DNA of 41,530 nucleotides, taken from positions 1 through 41,530 of the forward strand of contig JBOHRE010000022.1 in the NCBI GenBank assembly GCA_050732635.1, in the 5' to 3' direction. The notes below the pieces were generated by a model, which worked only from the letters and a program-made list of their open reading frames with translations, was not told where the DNA came from and searched no databases. The number at the start of each line of letters is the position of its first letter. Position 1 is the stretch's first letter. The position numbers were made by a program, and so were the translations under genes. Positions 26,239 to 33,892 of this stretch are shown piece by piece. The DNA comes from JBOHRE01 sp050732635. GTDB taxonomy: Bacteria; Gemmatimonadota; Gemmatimonadetes; Longimicrobiales; RSA9.

Positions 26239-27692
26239 GTGTCCGTCATCTCGCCTACGTCCTCGGCATTGTACTCCTCGCCCTCGCCGCCGCGCTCGCC
26301 TTCACGGCCGCGCTGGCGCTGGTGCATGGCGACGGCGACGCGGCGGCGTTTGCCATCGCCACGGTGTTCGTCGCTGCGGCGGGCCTTGTCGGCTATCGGT
26401 TCGGCGCAATCCGCGGCGACCTGAATATCCGCGAGGGCTACGCGGTCGTATCGCTGTCTTGGATCGCGATCGCGATCGGCGGTGCATTGCCGTACGTGTT
26501 TGCCGGCACGACCGACTCCTTTGTGGCGGCGCTGTTCGAGTCCGCCTCCGGCTTCACCACGACCGGCGCGACCATCTTCGGCAACATCGAAGTACTGCCA
26601 CACGGGATCCTGTTCTGGCGAGCGCTCACGCAGTGGATCGGCGGCATGGGCATCATCGTGCTGGGCATCGCCATCCTGCCTGTGCTCGGCATTGGCGGCA
26701 TGCAGCTCTTCCGCGCGGAAGTGCCGGGTCCGACCCCCGAACGCCTCAAGCCGCGCATCGCACAGACGGCGAAGCTGCTCTGGTATGTGTACGCCGGCCT
26801 CACGGCGATGCAGGTCGCCCTTTACATGCTGGGCGACATGCCCGCCTTCGAAGCCGTCACCCACGCGATGACGACGCTGTCGACCGGTGGCTTCTCGCCC
26901 AAGAACGCCTCGATCGCCGCGTACGGGCCATATATCCAGTACGTGACGATCGCCTTCATGTATCTAGCCGGGATCAATTTCGCCCTGCACTACCGCGTGC
27001 TGATGCGCAGCGCGAATCCGGCGAGCGACCCCGAATGGCGCTTCTTTACCAGCATGCTCGTCGGGGCGACGCTCGTCATGATGCTGCTCGCGTTCGGTAG
27101 CACGCATGGTGCAAGAGGCTTCGAGCCCGCCCTTCGTGACGCTCTGTTTCAGGTCGTTTCCATTACCACGACGACCGGGTTCGTAACGTACGATTACGAG
27201 CTCTGGCCGTTCGGCTCACACTTCCTGCTCGTGCTTCTCATGCTGATGGGCGGCATGGCGGGCTCCACTGCCGGCGGCATGAAGGCCATGCGCGTCTACG
27301 TGCTGCTCCGGCTCGGTCTGACCGAGGTCAAGAAGAGCGTGCACCCGCATGCGGTGATCGCCACGCGATTGGGGCGCACGGCGATCGACGACGCGACATT
27401 GCTCAACATCGTCGGCTTCATCCTGCTGTTCATCTCGCTGTTCGCGGCCGGAGCACTGGCCATGACGCTGCTGGGCCATGATCTCGTCACGGCGATCGGC
27501 GCGAGCGCGGCAACGATCGCGAACATCGGGCCCGGTCTGGGCGAGGTGGGCGCGGTCGACAACTACGGCTGGCTGGATCCGGCGTCGCAAGGCGTGCTCA
27601 TCTTCCTCATGATCGTTGGCCGGCTGGAGATCTTCACGGTGCTGCTACTCTTCCATCCTGACCTGTGGAGGCGGCTGAGCTGGCGGGCGTGA
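26235..27692 (+). CDS. trkH: Potassium transporter TrkH, channel subunit 2
   Basis: 485 residues, the full length of TrkH, with about ten hydrophobic segments. The four pore loops are SASGFTTTGAT, TLSTGGFS, ITTTTGFVT and ATIANIGPGLG, a true TrkH pattern, and WIGGMGIIVLGIAILP is a conserved helix. The GTG start overlaps the trkA stop. Protein sequence differs clearly from the KtrB-like channel 2 kb upstream, so this is not a recent duplicate. The gene is followed by a 160-base gap with the ffh promoter. Confidence 0.94.
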   Translation: MSVRHLAYVLGIVLLALAAALAFTAALALVHGDGDAAAFAIATVFVAAAGLVGYRFGAIRGDLNIREGYAVVSLSWIAIAIGGALPYVFAGTTDSFVAALFESASGFTTTGATIFGNIEVLPHGILFWRALTQWIGGMGIIVLGIAILPVLGIGGMQLFRAEVPGPTPERLKPRIAQTAKLLWYVYAGLTAMQVALYMLGDMPAFEAVTHAMTTLSTGGFSPKNASIAAYGPYIQYVTIAFMYLAGINFALHYRVLMRSANPASDPEWRFFTSMLVGATLVMMLLAFGSTHGARGFEPALRDALFQVVSITTTTGFVTYDYELWPFGSHFLLVLLMLMGGMAGSTAGGMKAMRVYVLLRLGLTEVKKSVHPHAVIATRLGRTAIDDATLLNIVGFILLFISLFAAGALAMTLLGHDLVTAIGASAATIANIGPGLGEVGAVDNYGWLDPASQGVLIFLMIVGRLEIFTVLLLFHPDLWRRLSWRA

Positions 27693-27789
27693 GCCTGCCG
27701 ACCGACCGCCTCTGAGCGCTGCCGCGTCGCCGGAGCCCGGCCGGTGGTCGCCGGCGAGCGCGGCCGGTGGAACGACCACCTTCTCGGGC

Positions 27790-27818
27790 TTGAGCCCGGG
27801 GCGTCGCCCGCTTATGTT
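27790..27818 (+). promoter_or_regulatory. Candidate sigma70 promoter of the ffh-rpsP-rimM-trmD-rplS operon
   Basis: TTGAGC (27790-27795) and TATGTT (27813-27818) are separated by exactly 17 bases, and the predicted start is about 28 bases before the ffh ATG at 27853. It lies in a 160-base gap between trkH and ffh that otherwise holds only GC-rich inverted segments. Assignment is by eye. Confidence 0.5.
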
Positions 27819-27852
27819 CTAAGGCTTTGGTGTGCCCCAACGCAGGTGACGG

Positions 27853-29202
27853 ATGTTCGAGGAACTCGCCGAAAAGCTGGACGGCGTCCTAGGCCGGCTG
27901 AAGCAGCGTGGTGTGCTGACGGAGCCGATGGTACGCGCGGGGCTACGTGAGGTCCGCCGCGTGCTGCTGGAGGCGGACGTCGACTACAAGCTGACGCGGG
28001 ACTTCCTGGCGCGGGTCGAGGAGCGCGCCCTGGGCGAGCAGGTGCTGAGGTCGGTGTCGCCGGGTCAGCAGGTGGTGAAGGTCGTGCACGACGAGCTGGT
28101 GCGGCTGCTGGGCGAGGAGCGCGGTGGCTTGCGCACGGCGCCGGTCGGGCCGACGATCGTGCTGCTGGTGGGTCTGCAGGGGTCGGGCAAGACGACGACA
28201 GCGGCGAAGCTGGCGCGGCGGCTCGATCGGGAGGGCCGGCGGCCGCTGCTGGTGGCGCTGGACGTCTACCGGCCCGCGGCGGTGGATCAGCTCGAGACGC
28301 TCGGGCGCGAGCTCGGTGTGCCGGTGCATGCGGAGCGTGAAGCGCGCGACGTAGCCGGGATCGCCCGGCGCGCGATCGAGGTTGCGAGCGCCGAGCGTTA
28401 CCGCGCGGTCGTTCTGGACACGGCCGGTCGGTTGCAGATCGATCAGCCGTTGATGGCCGAGCTGCGACAGGTGCGGGAGGCCGTGGAGCCGACCGAGACG
28501 CTGCTCGTGGTGGATGGGATGATCGGGCAGGAAGCCGTGCGCATCGCCGAAGGGTTCAACGAGGCGCTGGGGCTGAGCGGCGTGATCCTGACCAAGATGG
28601 ACGGCGATGCGCGGGGCGGCGCAGCGCTCTCGCTCCGCGGCGTGACGGGCGTGCCGGTCAAGTTCGTCGGCGTCGGCGAGCGCGCCGACGGTCTGGAGCT
28701 GTTCGACCCGGTGCGCATGGCGGACCGGATCCTCCAGCGTGGGGACGTGGTGGGGCTCGTCGAGAAGGCGCAGGTCGCGTTCGATGAGACCGAAACGCGC
28801 CGGCTGGAACAAAAAGTGTCAGGCCAGGGCAAGTTCGATCTCGAGGACTTCCTGGTGATCATGCGGCAGCTGCAAAAGATGGGACCGCTCGAGGGATTGC
28901 TGAAGCTGATCCCGGGCGTGAACCACAAGCTGCTGAAGCAGACGAAGGTCGATCCGAAGCGGCTGAAGCACATCGAGGCGATCGTGCTGTCGATGACGCC
29001 GCAGGAGCGGCAACGCCCGCGGATCCTGAACGGCTCGCGCCGGGCGCGTATCGCGCGCGGCGCGGGTCGGCCGGTGCAGGAGGTCAACCGACTGATGAAG
29101 CAGTTCGAGGACATGCAGAAGCTGATGAAGCAGATGAACAAGCTCGGTGGCGGCGCGCTGATGGGGTTGGGTGGCGCTGGCCGCCCGCCGCTGTCGCTGT
29201 GA
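27853..29202 (+). CDS. ffh: Signal recognition particle protein Ffh
   Basis: 449 residues, normal length. The N-domain (1-95) is followed by the G-domain with G1 GLQGSGKT (107-114), DTAGRLQ (G3), TKMDGDARGG (G4) and the SRP GTPase insertion, and by the methionine-rich M-domain (about 300-449: MRQLQKMGPL, RLMKQFEDMQKLMKQM), which binds 4.5S RNA and signal peptides. With FtsY it delivers nascent inner-membrane proteins to SecYEG. It heads the conserved ffh-rpsP-rimM-trmD-rplS cluster. Confidence 0.97.
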   Translation: MFEELAEKLDGVLGRLKQRGVLTEPMVRAGLREVRRVLLEADVDYKLTRDFLARVEERALGEQVLRSVSPGQQVVKVVHDELVRLLGEERGGLRTAPVGPTIVLLVGLQGSGKTTTAAKLARRLDREGRRPLLVALDVYRPAAVDQLETLGRELGVPVHAEREARDVAGIARRAIEVASAERYRAVVLDTAGRLQIDQPLMAELRQVREAVEPTETLLVVDGMIGQEAVRIAEGFNEALGLSGVILTKMDGDARGGAALSLRGVTGVPVKFVGVGERADGLELFDPVRMADRILQRGDVVGLVEKAQVAFDETETRRLEQKVSGQGKFDLEDFLVIMRQLQKMGPLEGLLKLIPGVNHKLLKQTKVDPKRLKHIEAIVLSMTPQERQRPRILNGSRRARIARGAGRPVQEVNRLMKQFEDMQKLMKQMNKLGGGALMGLGGAGRPPLSL

Positions 29203-29215
29203 CGACACCTGGCCG

Positions 29216-29229
29216 AACTCGTAACTCGT
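29216..29229 (+). repeat. Two copies of heptamer AACTCGT upstream of rpsP
   Basis: In the 40-base gap between ffh and rpsP, AACTCGT is repeated twice and followed by the partial AACCCA. The unit differs from the GTTGATG arrays but has the same 7-base period. Two copies may be chance. Confidence 0.5.
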
Positions 29230-29242
29230 AACCCAAGACGCT

Positions 29243-29845
29243 ATGTCCGTCAGAATTCGTCTCCGGCGAGTCGGCCGGAAGAAGCAGCCGAGCTATCGTG
29301 TCGTCATCGCGGACCGCAGGGCGGCGCGTGACGGTGCCTATCTGGAATCGATCGGCTTCTACAATCCGCGGCGTCAGCCGGCGGAGCTGAAGCTCGACCT
29401 CGAGCGCGTCGAGTACTGGCTCGAGCGCGGCGCCGAGCCGTCGACTACGGTCGTCAGCCTGATCCGGAAGGCGCGCAAGGGCGGTGACGAGAAGGTCGCA
29501 CTGGTACGCGATGTGCCCGCCGCGCCGGTTGCCGAACCAGCGGCGCGGCGACGGCAGCGCGGCGGGCCCGAGCCGACGGCGGAGACGGAGGCGAAGGCCG
29601 ACCCCGAGATCGGCAACCAGGCCAACGCCGGCGCCGCGTCTCCGACCGAAAGGAAGAAGGCGCCTCGCGCCGGTAGTCGGGGACGCGGCGCCGCTGAGGT
29701 CGATGCGGCCGCGGCCGGCCAGGCGGGTGCCGTCGGCGCTGGTCCTCTGGGCACCAGCGGGGACGCGGGTGAGGCCGCGAAGCCGGCGGCGGGGACCGAG
29801 GCGGCCGAGCGGATCCGGGAAGCCGGCGAGGGCGCGGAGAGCTGA
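29243..29845 (+). CDS. rpsP: 30S ribosomal protein S16 with a long C-terminal extension
   Basis: The first 85 residues are a normal S16 (MSVRIRLRRVGRKKQPSYRV, then GAYLESIGFYNP and WLERGAEPSTTV). The remaining about 115 residues are an Ala/Gly/Glu/Arg-rich, low-complexity tail with no domain I recognise, making the protein 200 residues against the usual 80-95. The same frame continues without interruption, and the next gene starts four bases after the stop, so the tail is translated if the start is right. S16 sits in the 30S body and helps assembly; long disordered tails on ribosomal proteins are known in some phyla. Confidence 0.93.
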   Translation: MSVRIRLRRVGRKKQPSYRVVIADRRAARDGAYLESIGFYNPRRQPAELKLDLERVEYWLERGAEPSTTVVSLIRKARKGGDEKVALVRDVPAAPVAEPAARRRQRGGPEPTAETEAKADPEIGNQANAGAASPTERKKAPRAGSRGRGAAEVDAAAAGQAGAVGAGPLGTSGDAGEAAKPAAGTEAAERIREAGEGAES

Positions 29846-29849
29846 GGGC

Positions 29850-30437
29850 ATGGCCGGGCCGCAACACGATGCGCGGTCAGGGCCGTTCGGCAGCCAGCGC
29901 CGCGGCGTGCGCGAGCCGGAGCGGCTGGTCGTGGGCGTGGTCCGACGGCCTCATGGAGTGAACGGCGAGGTGTTGGTCCATCCGCTGACCGGCCACATGC
30001 ACGACGTATTCGTGCCCGGCCGTGAGTTGTGGTTGGGCGAGACCGGTGCGACCGACGACGGGCCGGGCCGGATTCACATCGACGCGGCACGCGAGCACAG
30101 GGGCGGCATGCTGCTGTCACTGGCTGATGTCGCGAGTCGCACTGCGGCGGAAGCTCTGGTCGGCCGCGAGCTGTTGTTGGAGCGCGAGGCGTTGGCGCCA
30201 CTCGCAGAGGACGAGGTTTTCTATCACGATCTCGTCGGGCTGGAGGTGTTCGATCAGTCCGGCGCGCGCGTCGGCGTGGTACGGGAGGTGTTCGAGGCGC
30301 AACCCGCGGATCTACTCGATGTTCGCGGTGAGGCCGGCGCCGTGCTGGTGCCGTTCACGAAACGCATCATTCGGGAGGTCGACCTCGACGCTGGCCGGGT
30401 CGTGATCGAACCACCGGAAGGACTGCTCGAGCTATAG
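29850..30437 (+). CDS. rimM: Ribosome maturation factor RimM
   Basis: 195 residues from the ATG at 29850; a longer open frame upstream overlaps the rpsP tail and is not used. The RimM N-terminal barrel shows VVGVVRRPHGVNGEVLVHPLT (about 27-47), and the C-terminal PRC-barrel has YHDLVGLEVFDQSGARVGVV (about 122-141) and AVLVPFTKRIIREVDLDAGRVVI, which are typical. It helps process 16S rRNA and assemble the 30S head, in keeping with its place beside rpsP and trmD. Confidence 0.94.
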   Translation: MAGPQHDARSGPFGSQRRGVREPERLVVGVVRRPHGVNGEVLVHPLTGHMHDVFVPGRELWLGETGATDDGPGRIHIDAAREHRGGMLLSLADVASRTAAEALVGRELLLEREALAPLAEDEVFYHDLVGLEVFDQSGARVGVVREVFEAQPADLLDVRGEAGAVLVPFTKRIIREVDLDAGRVVIEPPEGLLEL

Positions 30438-30457
30438 CGAGTCGGGAAGGCCGGCGG

Positions 30458-31156
30458 ATGAAGATCAACGTCGTCACGATCTTCCCCGAGTTCTTCGCCG
30501 TGCCGTTGGGGCTCGGCATTCCGGCGCGAGCGGCGCGAGCGGGTCTGGTGCAGTACAACATCGTCGATCTGCGCGATTTTACACACGATCGACATCGCAC
30601 GGTGGATGACACGCCGTACGGCGGTGGCGCCGGAATGGTGATGAAGCCGGAGCCGTTCTTCGAGGCGGTGGATGCGATCGCCCCAGAGGGGCCGATCGTG
30701 CTGTTGTCCGCCCGGGGAAAGCGGTTCACCCATGGCGATGCAGTGCGCTTCGCGGTGGACGCGGAGCTGACCTTGCTGTGCGGTCACTACAAGGACGTCG
30801 ACCAGCGGGTCGGCGATCACCTGGCGACGGAGGAACTGTCGTTGGGTGACTTCGTTCTGAGCGGCGGCGAGATCGCCGCACTGGCGGTGACGGACGCGGT
30901 CGTCCGGCTCCTGCCCGGCGCGATCGGTGAGCATGAATCGGCCGCGACCGATTCGTTCTACGATGGCGGACTGTTGAGCCCGCCGTCCTACACGCGGCCG
31001 GCCGAGTACCGCGGCCGCAGCGTACCGGCGCCATTGCTATCGGGCGATCATGCCCGGATCGTGGCGTGGCGTCAGGAGCAGGCCGAGCGATTGACGCGAG
31101 AGCGGCGGCCCGACCTGTGGCAGCGAGCGGTCGGCGAACGCGACGACAATGTGTGA
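30458..31156 (+). CDS. trmD: tRNA (guanine-N1)-methyltransferase TrmD
   Basis: 232 residues. It methylates G37 next to the anticodon and prevents +1 frameshifting. The SPOUT-fold signatures are MKINVVTIFPEFF at the start, DDTPYGGGAGMVM (50-62), LLCGHYKDVDQRV (about 106-118) and the knot segment ELSLGDFVLSGGEIAALAVTDAVVRLLPG (about 127-155). Length and place between rimM and rplS are standard. Confidence 0.97.
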   Translation: MKINVVTIFPEFFAVPLGLGIPARAARAGLVQYNIVDLRDFTHDRHRTVDDTPYGGGAGMVMKPEPFFEAVDAIAPEGPIVLLSARGKRFTHGDAVRFAVDAELTLLCGHYKDVDQRVGDHLATEELSLGDFVLSGGEIAALAVTDAVVRLLPGAIGEHESAATDSFYDGGLLSPPSYTRPAEYRGRSVPAPLLSGDHARIVAWRQEQAERLTRERRPDLWQRAVGERDDNV

Positions 31157-31190
31157 GTGGCGGGTATCACAGCTCCGCCGGGAGGGTGCA

Positions 31191-31532
31191 ATGGACGTGA
31201 TCCAGCAGGCACAGCAGGAGCAGCTGAAGTCGGAGCTGCCGGATTTCCAGCCGGGCGACACGCTGCGGGTGAACGTGCGCGTCCGTGAGGGCGACAAGGA
31301 GCGGATCCAGGTGTTCGAGGGCGTGTGCATCGGGCGTCGCGGAAGTGGCATCAACGAGACGTTCACGGTGCGCAAGGTTTCGAGCGGGATCGGCGTCGAG
31401 CGCATCTTTCCCGTGCATGCGCCCGTCGTGGACGCCGTCCAGGTCGTCCGTCGAGGCCATGTTCGGCGCGCCAAGCTGTACTACCTGCGCAACCTGCGCG
31501 GCAAAGCGACGCGAATTCGCGAGAAGCGCTGA
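31191..31532 (+). CDS. rplS: 50S ribosomal protein L19
   Basis: 113 residues from the ATG at 31191, preceded by a strong GGGAGG. A longer reading frame upstream would start inside the end of trmD and is rejected. PDFQPGDTLRVNVRVREGDKERIQVFEGVCI and IGVERIFPVHAP, ending in RRAKLYYLRNLRGKATRIREKR, are diagnostic. L19 lies at the 30S-50S interface. Confidence 0.97.
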   Translation: MDVIQQAQQEQLKSELPDFQPGDTLRVNVRVREGDKERIQVFEGVCIGRRGSGINETFTVRKVSSGIGVERIFPVHAPVVDAVQVVRRGHVRRAKLYYLRNLRGKATRIREKR

Positions 31533-31547
31533 GCTGAGCGGCGCGCG

Positions 31548-32336
31548 GTGTCGGAGCGCGACCGACTACGCAAACGCCGCAACGCGCGGCGCCGCGAGCT
31601 CCGGCGGCTGAAAAAGCTGCTCGAGCTCGAGCGCTCGCTGTGGGCGCGTGGCACTCAGCGGATCGCCGGTATCGATGAGGCCGGGCGCGGGCCACTCGCC
31701 GGACCGGTCGTCGCGGCGGCGGTCGTCTTCACGCCGGACTGCGCCGGCGTGGCCCGGGTCGACGACTCGAAGCGGCTCGCGCCACCGGTGCGCGAGGAGT
31801 TGGCCACCGAGATCTGCCAACGCGCGCTCTGCTGGGCGGTCGGTGCGGCCAGCGCGCGCGAGATCGACCGGATCAACATCCTGCGTGCCAGCCACCTGGC
31901 TATGCGGCGCGCGATCCAGCGGCTTCGTTTGCCTCCCCAGCATCTGATCGTCGATGGTCTGCGAGTGCCCGAGCTGGGCGAGGCGCAGACGCCGGTCGTC
32001 GATGGCGACGCGCTGGTGCATTGCGTGGCCTGTGCATCGATCGTCGCAAAAGTGACGCGGGACCGGCTCATGACGCGTCTGGCGGCGCGCTATCCGGGTT
32101 ACGGCTGGGAGAGCAACGCGGGCTACGCGACGGCGGATCACCGGGAGGCGTTGCTGCGGCTCGGACCGACGCCGCACCATCGCCTCAGCTTCTCCAGCTT
32201 GCAGTTCGGATTGGGGCTCGATGATGTCGGTCCGTTACCGGAAGGTATGTTGATCTCGTACGTAATCGACGACGCAGTGCCGCGCCTCATGCCCAGCTCG
32301 CCAGAGGTCGTCGATGCGCCGCCGCCGAAGGAGTGA
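31548..32336 (+). CDS. rnhB: Ribonuclease HII with a basic N-terminal extension
   Basis: 262 residues from a GTG, 15 bases after rplS. It removes RNA primers and misincorporated ribonucleotides. The catalytic motif GIDEAGRGPLAGPVVAA starts near residue 40, DDSKRL follows, and ASIVAKVTRDRLM supplies the later carboxylates. The first 38 residues are highly basic and predicted helical (RLRKRRNARRRELRRLKKLLELE), which is not part of the core fold and may help nucleic-acid binding; the family is often about 200 residues. A start nearer IAGIDE would remove this extension, so start choice matters. The stop overlaps the next gene by four bases. Confidence 0.94.
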   Translation: MSERDRLRKRRNARRRELRRLKKLLELERSLWARGTQRIAGIDEAGRGPLAGPVVAAAVVFTPDCAGVARVDDSKRLAPPVREELATEICQRALCWAVGAASAREIDRINILRASHLAMRRAIQRLRLPPQHLIVDGLRVPELGEAQTPVVDGDALVHCVACASIVAKVTRDRLMTRLAARYPGYGWESNAGYATADHREALLRLGPTPHHRLSFSSLQFGLGLDDVGPLPEGMLISYVIDDAVPRLMPSSPEVVDAPPPKE

Positions 32337-32767
32337 GTGTGCACACCGAGCACCTGCAGAACGTACGGCCGTCACTGGTCGGAACCGGCTGGCTGATTGC
32401 CGTCGCGGTCGGTTCGTTCGCGTTTCTGGCACTCGTCGCGCTCGGGCTGGTCTCCGGCGACTGGGCCGACGACGCGAAATTTGCCGCGCTCGCCGTCGCG
32501 GTCGGATTCGGTGTCGGCGGCTTCGTCGCGGGGTTCCGAGCGATGCACGCGCCCATCCTGCATGGTGTGGCAATCGGGCTGACGACACTCGTCGCCTGGG
32601 TGGCGCTGAACCTGATCACCGTGGCCGTGCTCGAGCATGCGTCCTGGAGCGCTCTGAGTCCGACGGCCTCTGGCGCGCTCCTGCTCGAGCAGATCGTCGC
32701 GGCGGTGCTCGGCGCGTGGATCGGCTACACGCTCGCACTGCGCGGTCAGCCGGAGCCGGCGGACTGA
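32333..32767 (+). CDS. Small four-helix membrane protein of unknown function
   Basis: 144 residues with four hydrophobic segments (about 17-41, 46-66, 74-98 and 110-134) and a GTG start that overlaps the rnhB stop by four bases (GTGA). Its glycine-rich second helix (AVGFGVGGFVAGFRAM) is reminiscent of small proteins annotated as membrane proteins of unknown function. I recognise no family. Coupling to rnhB suggests that it is made with the trmD-rplS-rnhB run. Confidence 0.6.
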   Translation: MSVHTEHLQNVRPSLVGTGWLIAVAVGSFAFLALVALGLVSGDWADDAKFAALAVAVGFGVGGFVAGFRAMHAPILHGVAIGLTTLVAWVALNLITVAVLEHASWSALSPTASGALLLEQIVAAVLGAWIGYTLALRGQPEPAD

Positions 32768-32822
32768 CAGAGCACGCGGCCGGCATCCCAGCTGGCAGGC
32801 ACGTGGCGGCGTAGAGGGTGTA

Positions 32823-32848
32823 GAAGTCGCGCGAGAGTGGGCGACTTC
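32823..32848 (+). terminator. Possible transcription terminator hairpin before tRNA-Lys
   Basis: GAAGTCGC (32823-32830) pairs with GCGACTTC (32841-32848), an 8-bp perfect stem with a 10-base loop, 56 bases after the end of the small membrane protein gene. No T-run follows, so it is only a plausible end of the long operon. Confidence 0.35.
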
Positions 32849-32880
32849 CGGCGTCAATGCGCCCGGTGGAGTGTTGTCAC

Positions 32881-32953
32881 GGGCCGGTAGCTCAGTTGGT
32901 AGAGCAGGGGCCTTTTAAGCCCAGGGTCGTGGGTTCGAGTCCCACCCGGCCCA
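32881..32953 (+). tRNA. tRNA-Lys (anticodon UUU)
   Basis: A full cloverleaf of 73 bases without an encoded CCA: acceptor GGGCCGG/CCGGCCC with discriminator A, D arm GCTC-AGTTGGTA-GAGC, anticodon loop CTTTTAA (TTT at 34-36), T arm GTGGG-TTCGAGT-CCCAC. One mismatch closes the top of the anticodon stem (G27-A43). It is the last feature of the core block, and the accessory region begins after it. Confidence 0.98.
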
Positions 32954-32963
32954 TTCAGTAAAT

Positions 32964-32996
32964 GAAGGCCGCAGCGCAAGTTACGCTGCGGCCTTC
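32964..32996 (+). terminator. Strong hairpin just behind tRNA-Lys
   Basis: GAAGGCCGCAGCG (32964-32976) is a perfect 13-bp inverted match to CGCTGCGGCCTTC (32984-32996) with a 7-base loop. It begins 11 bases after the tRNA and probably terminates its transcript, although only TCG...TTCT follows instead of a T-run. Confidence 0.7.
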
Positions 32997-33030
32997 GTCG
33001 CTTCTGGGACCCGGCGACGCCGGGTTGTGC

Positions 33031-33190
33031 TTACGGTTGTGTTGAAATTCGGCCGCGCCGCGCGACGACCGATCCGGTGCTCGCGGAGACGCTCGCCGCG
33101 GAGCGCCTGAAGGAGCTGGAAGCCGCCCGGCGAGGCAAGATCCTCACCGGCGTCGCCCGCCAGGCGACGCTCTCGCAGTTCCGACGGTAG
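33031..33190 (+). pseudogene. Orphan open-frame tail between the tRNA and the cassette region
   Basis: A plus-strand frame is open from the hairpin to the TAG at 33188-33190 and reads TDPVLAETLAAERLKELEAA then RRGKILTGVARQATLSQFRR. Codon use and the basic, helical text look like real coding sequence, but no start codon or ribosome site is present, so it seems to be the 3' part of a broken gene. I cannot name the family. A relic of a recombinase next to a tRNA would be one explanation, which I cannot support further. The rest of 32997-33197 holds nothing else recognisable. Confidence 0.25.
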
Positions 33191-33197
33191 CAGTGAG

Positions 33198-33728
33198 TCA
33201 CGCTCGATTTGCGACGACGCGGTAGAGCGCGTAGATACACCCGCCGCTCAACAGTTCGGTCTTGATCAACTCAAGTGTGTGCTGCGATCGAAGCGGCCGG
33301 AAGAGTGGCTTGCCGGAACCCAGCAATACTGGGTGGATGTTGACCCCGACTTCATCGATCAGCCCGGCATCGAAAAGCGACTGGGCCAACTCACCTCCTC
33401 CCATGAGGCAGATTTCGCCTCCCGCCTGGTTTTTCAGCTCGCGAACAAAGGCAGCGGCCTCGTCCCGGACAAGGTGAACGCTGGGCTCTGGATCGTCATG
33501 GAGCGTGCTGGACAAAACGTAGTTCGTGACCCCGGAATAGGCCCCGCTGCCGGCTGCCCGCGCGACCTCGTAGGTTTTGCGCCCCATCAGGACTACATCG
33601 ACACGGGGCCAATACTCGGCGGTGATACGCTGGACGTCCTCGCTCCAACGGAGCCAGTCGACGCGGTCATCAGTCCGCGCGAGGTAACCATCGAGACTGC
33701 ATGCCGCGCCGTACGTTATCTTCCTCAT
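33198..33728 (-). CDS. Dihydrofolate reductase-like (RibD C-terminal domain) protein 1
   Basis: 176 residues from the ATG at 33726-33728, preceded by GAGGAATGCA. The protein opens MRKITYGAACSLDGYLAR and carries VVLMGRKTYE (a nucleotide-binding segment), YVLSSTL, and GGEICLMGGGELAQSLFDAGLIDEV...HPVLLGSGKPLF, all typical of the RibD_C/YyaP/YwjB family. It binds NADPH, but members have no proven reaction, and this is not a FolA-type trimethoprim-resistance enzyme. It is the last gene of the minus-strand array and has an attC half-site (33774-33780) in front of it, but I see no attC behind it. Confidence 0.85.
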   Translation of the reverse strand: MRKITYGAACSLDGYLARTDDRVDWLRWSEDVQRITAEYWPRVDVVLMGRKTYEVARAAGSGAYSGVTNYVLSSTLHDDPEPSVHLVRDEAAAFVRELKNQAGGEICLMGGGELAQSLFDAGLIDEVGVNIHPVLLGSGKPLFRPLRSQHTLELIKTELLSGGCIYALYRVVANRA

Positions 33729-33773
33729 TGCATTCCTCGGGGCCTTCGCCTGACCGCAGGTCATGCGGGCGCC

Positions 33774-33780
33774 GTCTAAC
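33774..33780 (-). other. attC R' half-site (possible)
   Basis: On the minus strand the sequence AGCGTTAGACGGC contains GTTAGAC, a match to the integron R' box GTTRRRY in the usual GCGTTA context. It is 46 bases upstream of the first dihydrofolate reductase-like gene, where a cassette boundary is expected. I could not find its R'' partner between 33781 and the methyltransferase stop at 33893, so only half of the site is supported. Confidence 0.4.
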
Positions 33781-33892
33781 GCTATTCGGTAAGCTGCAGG
33801 CCACACCAGCACCTTCACATCTGAACCGCTATACGAGTTCTATCCAGCAGCTTCTCGTCTGAACAATATGCCTGTCAACTTCACCGCACTCG

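Noticed and set aside
28000..29200. 4.5S RNA or other small RNA near ffh
   Set aside because: I looked for an SRP RNA hairpin in the gaps around ffh and saw none.
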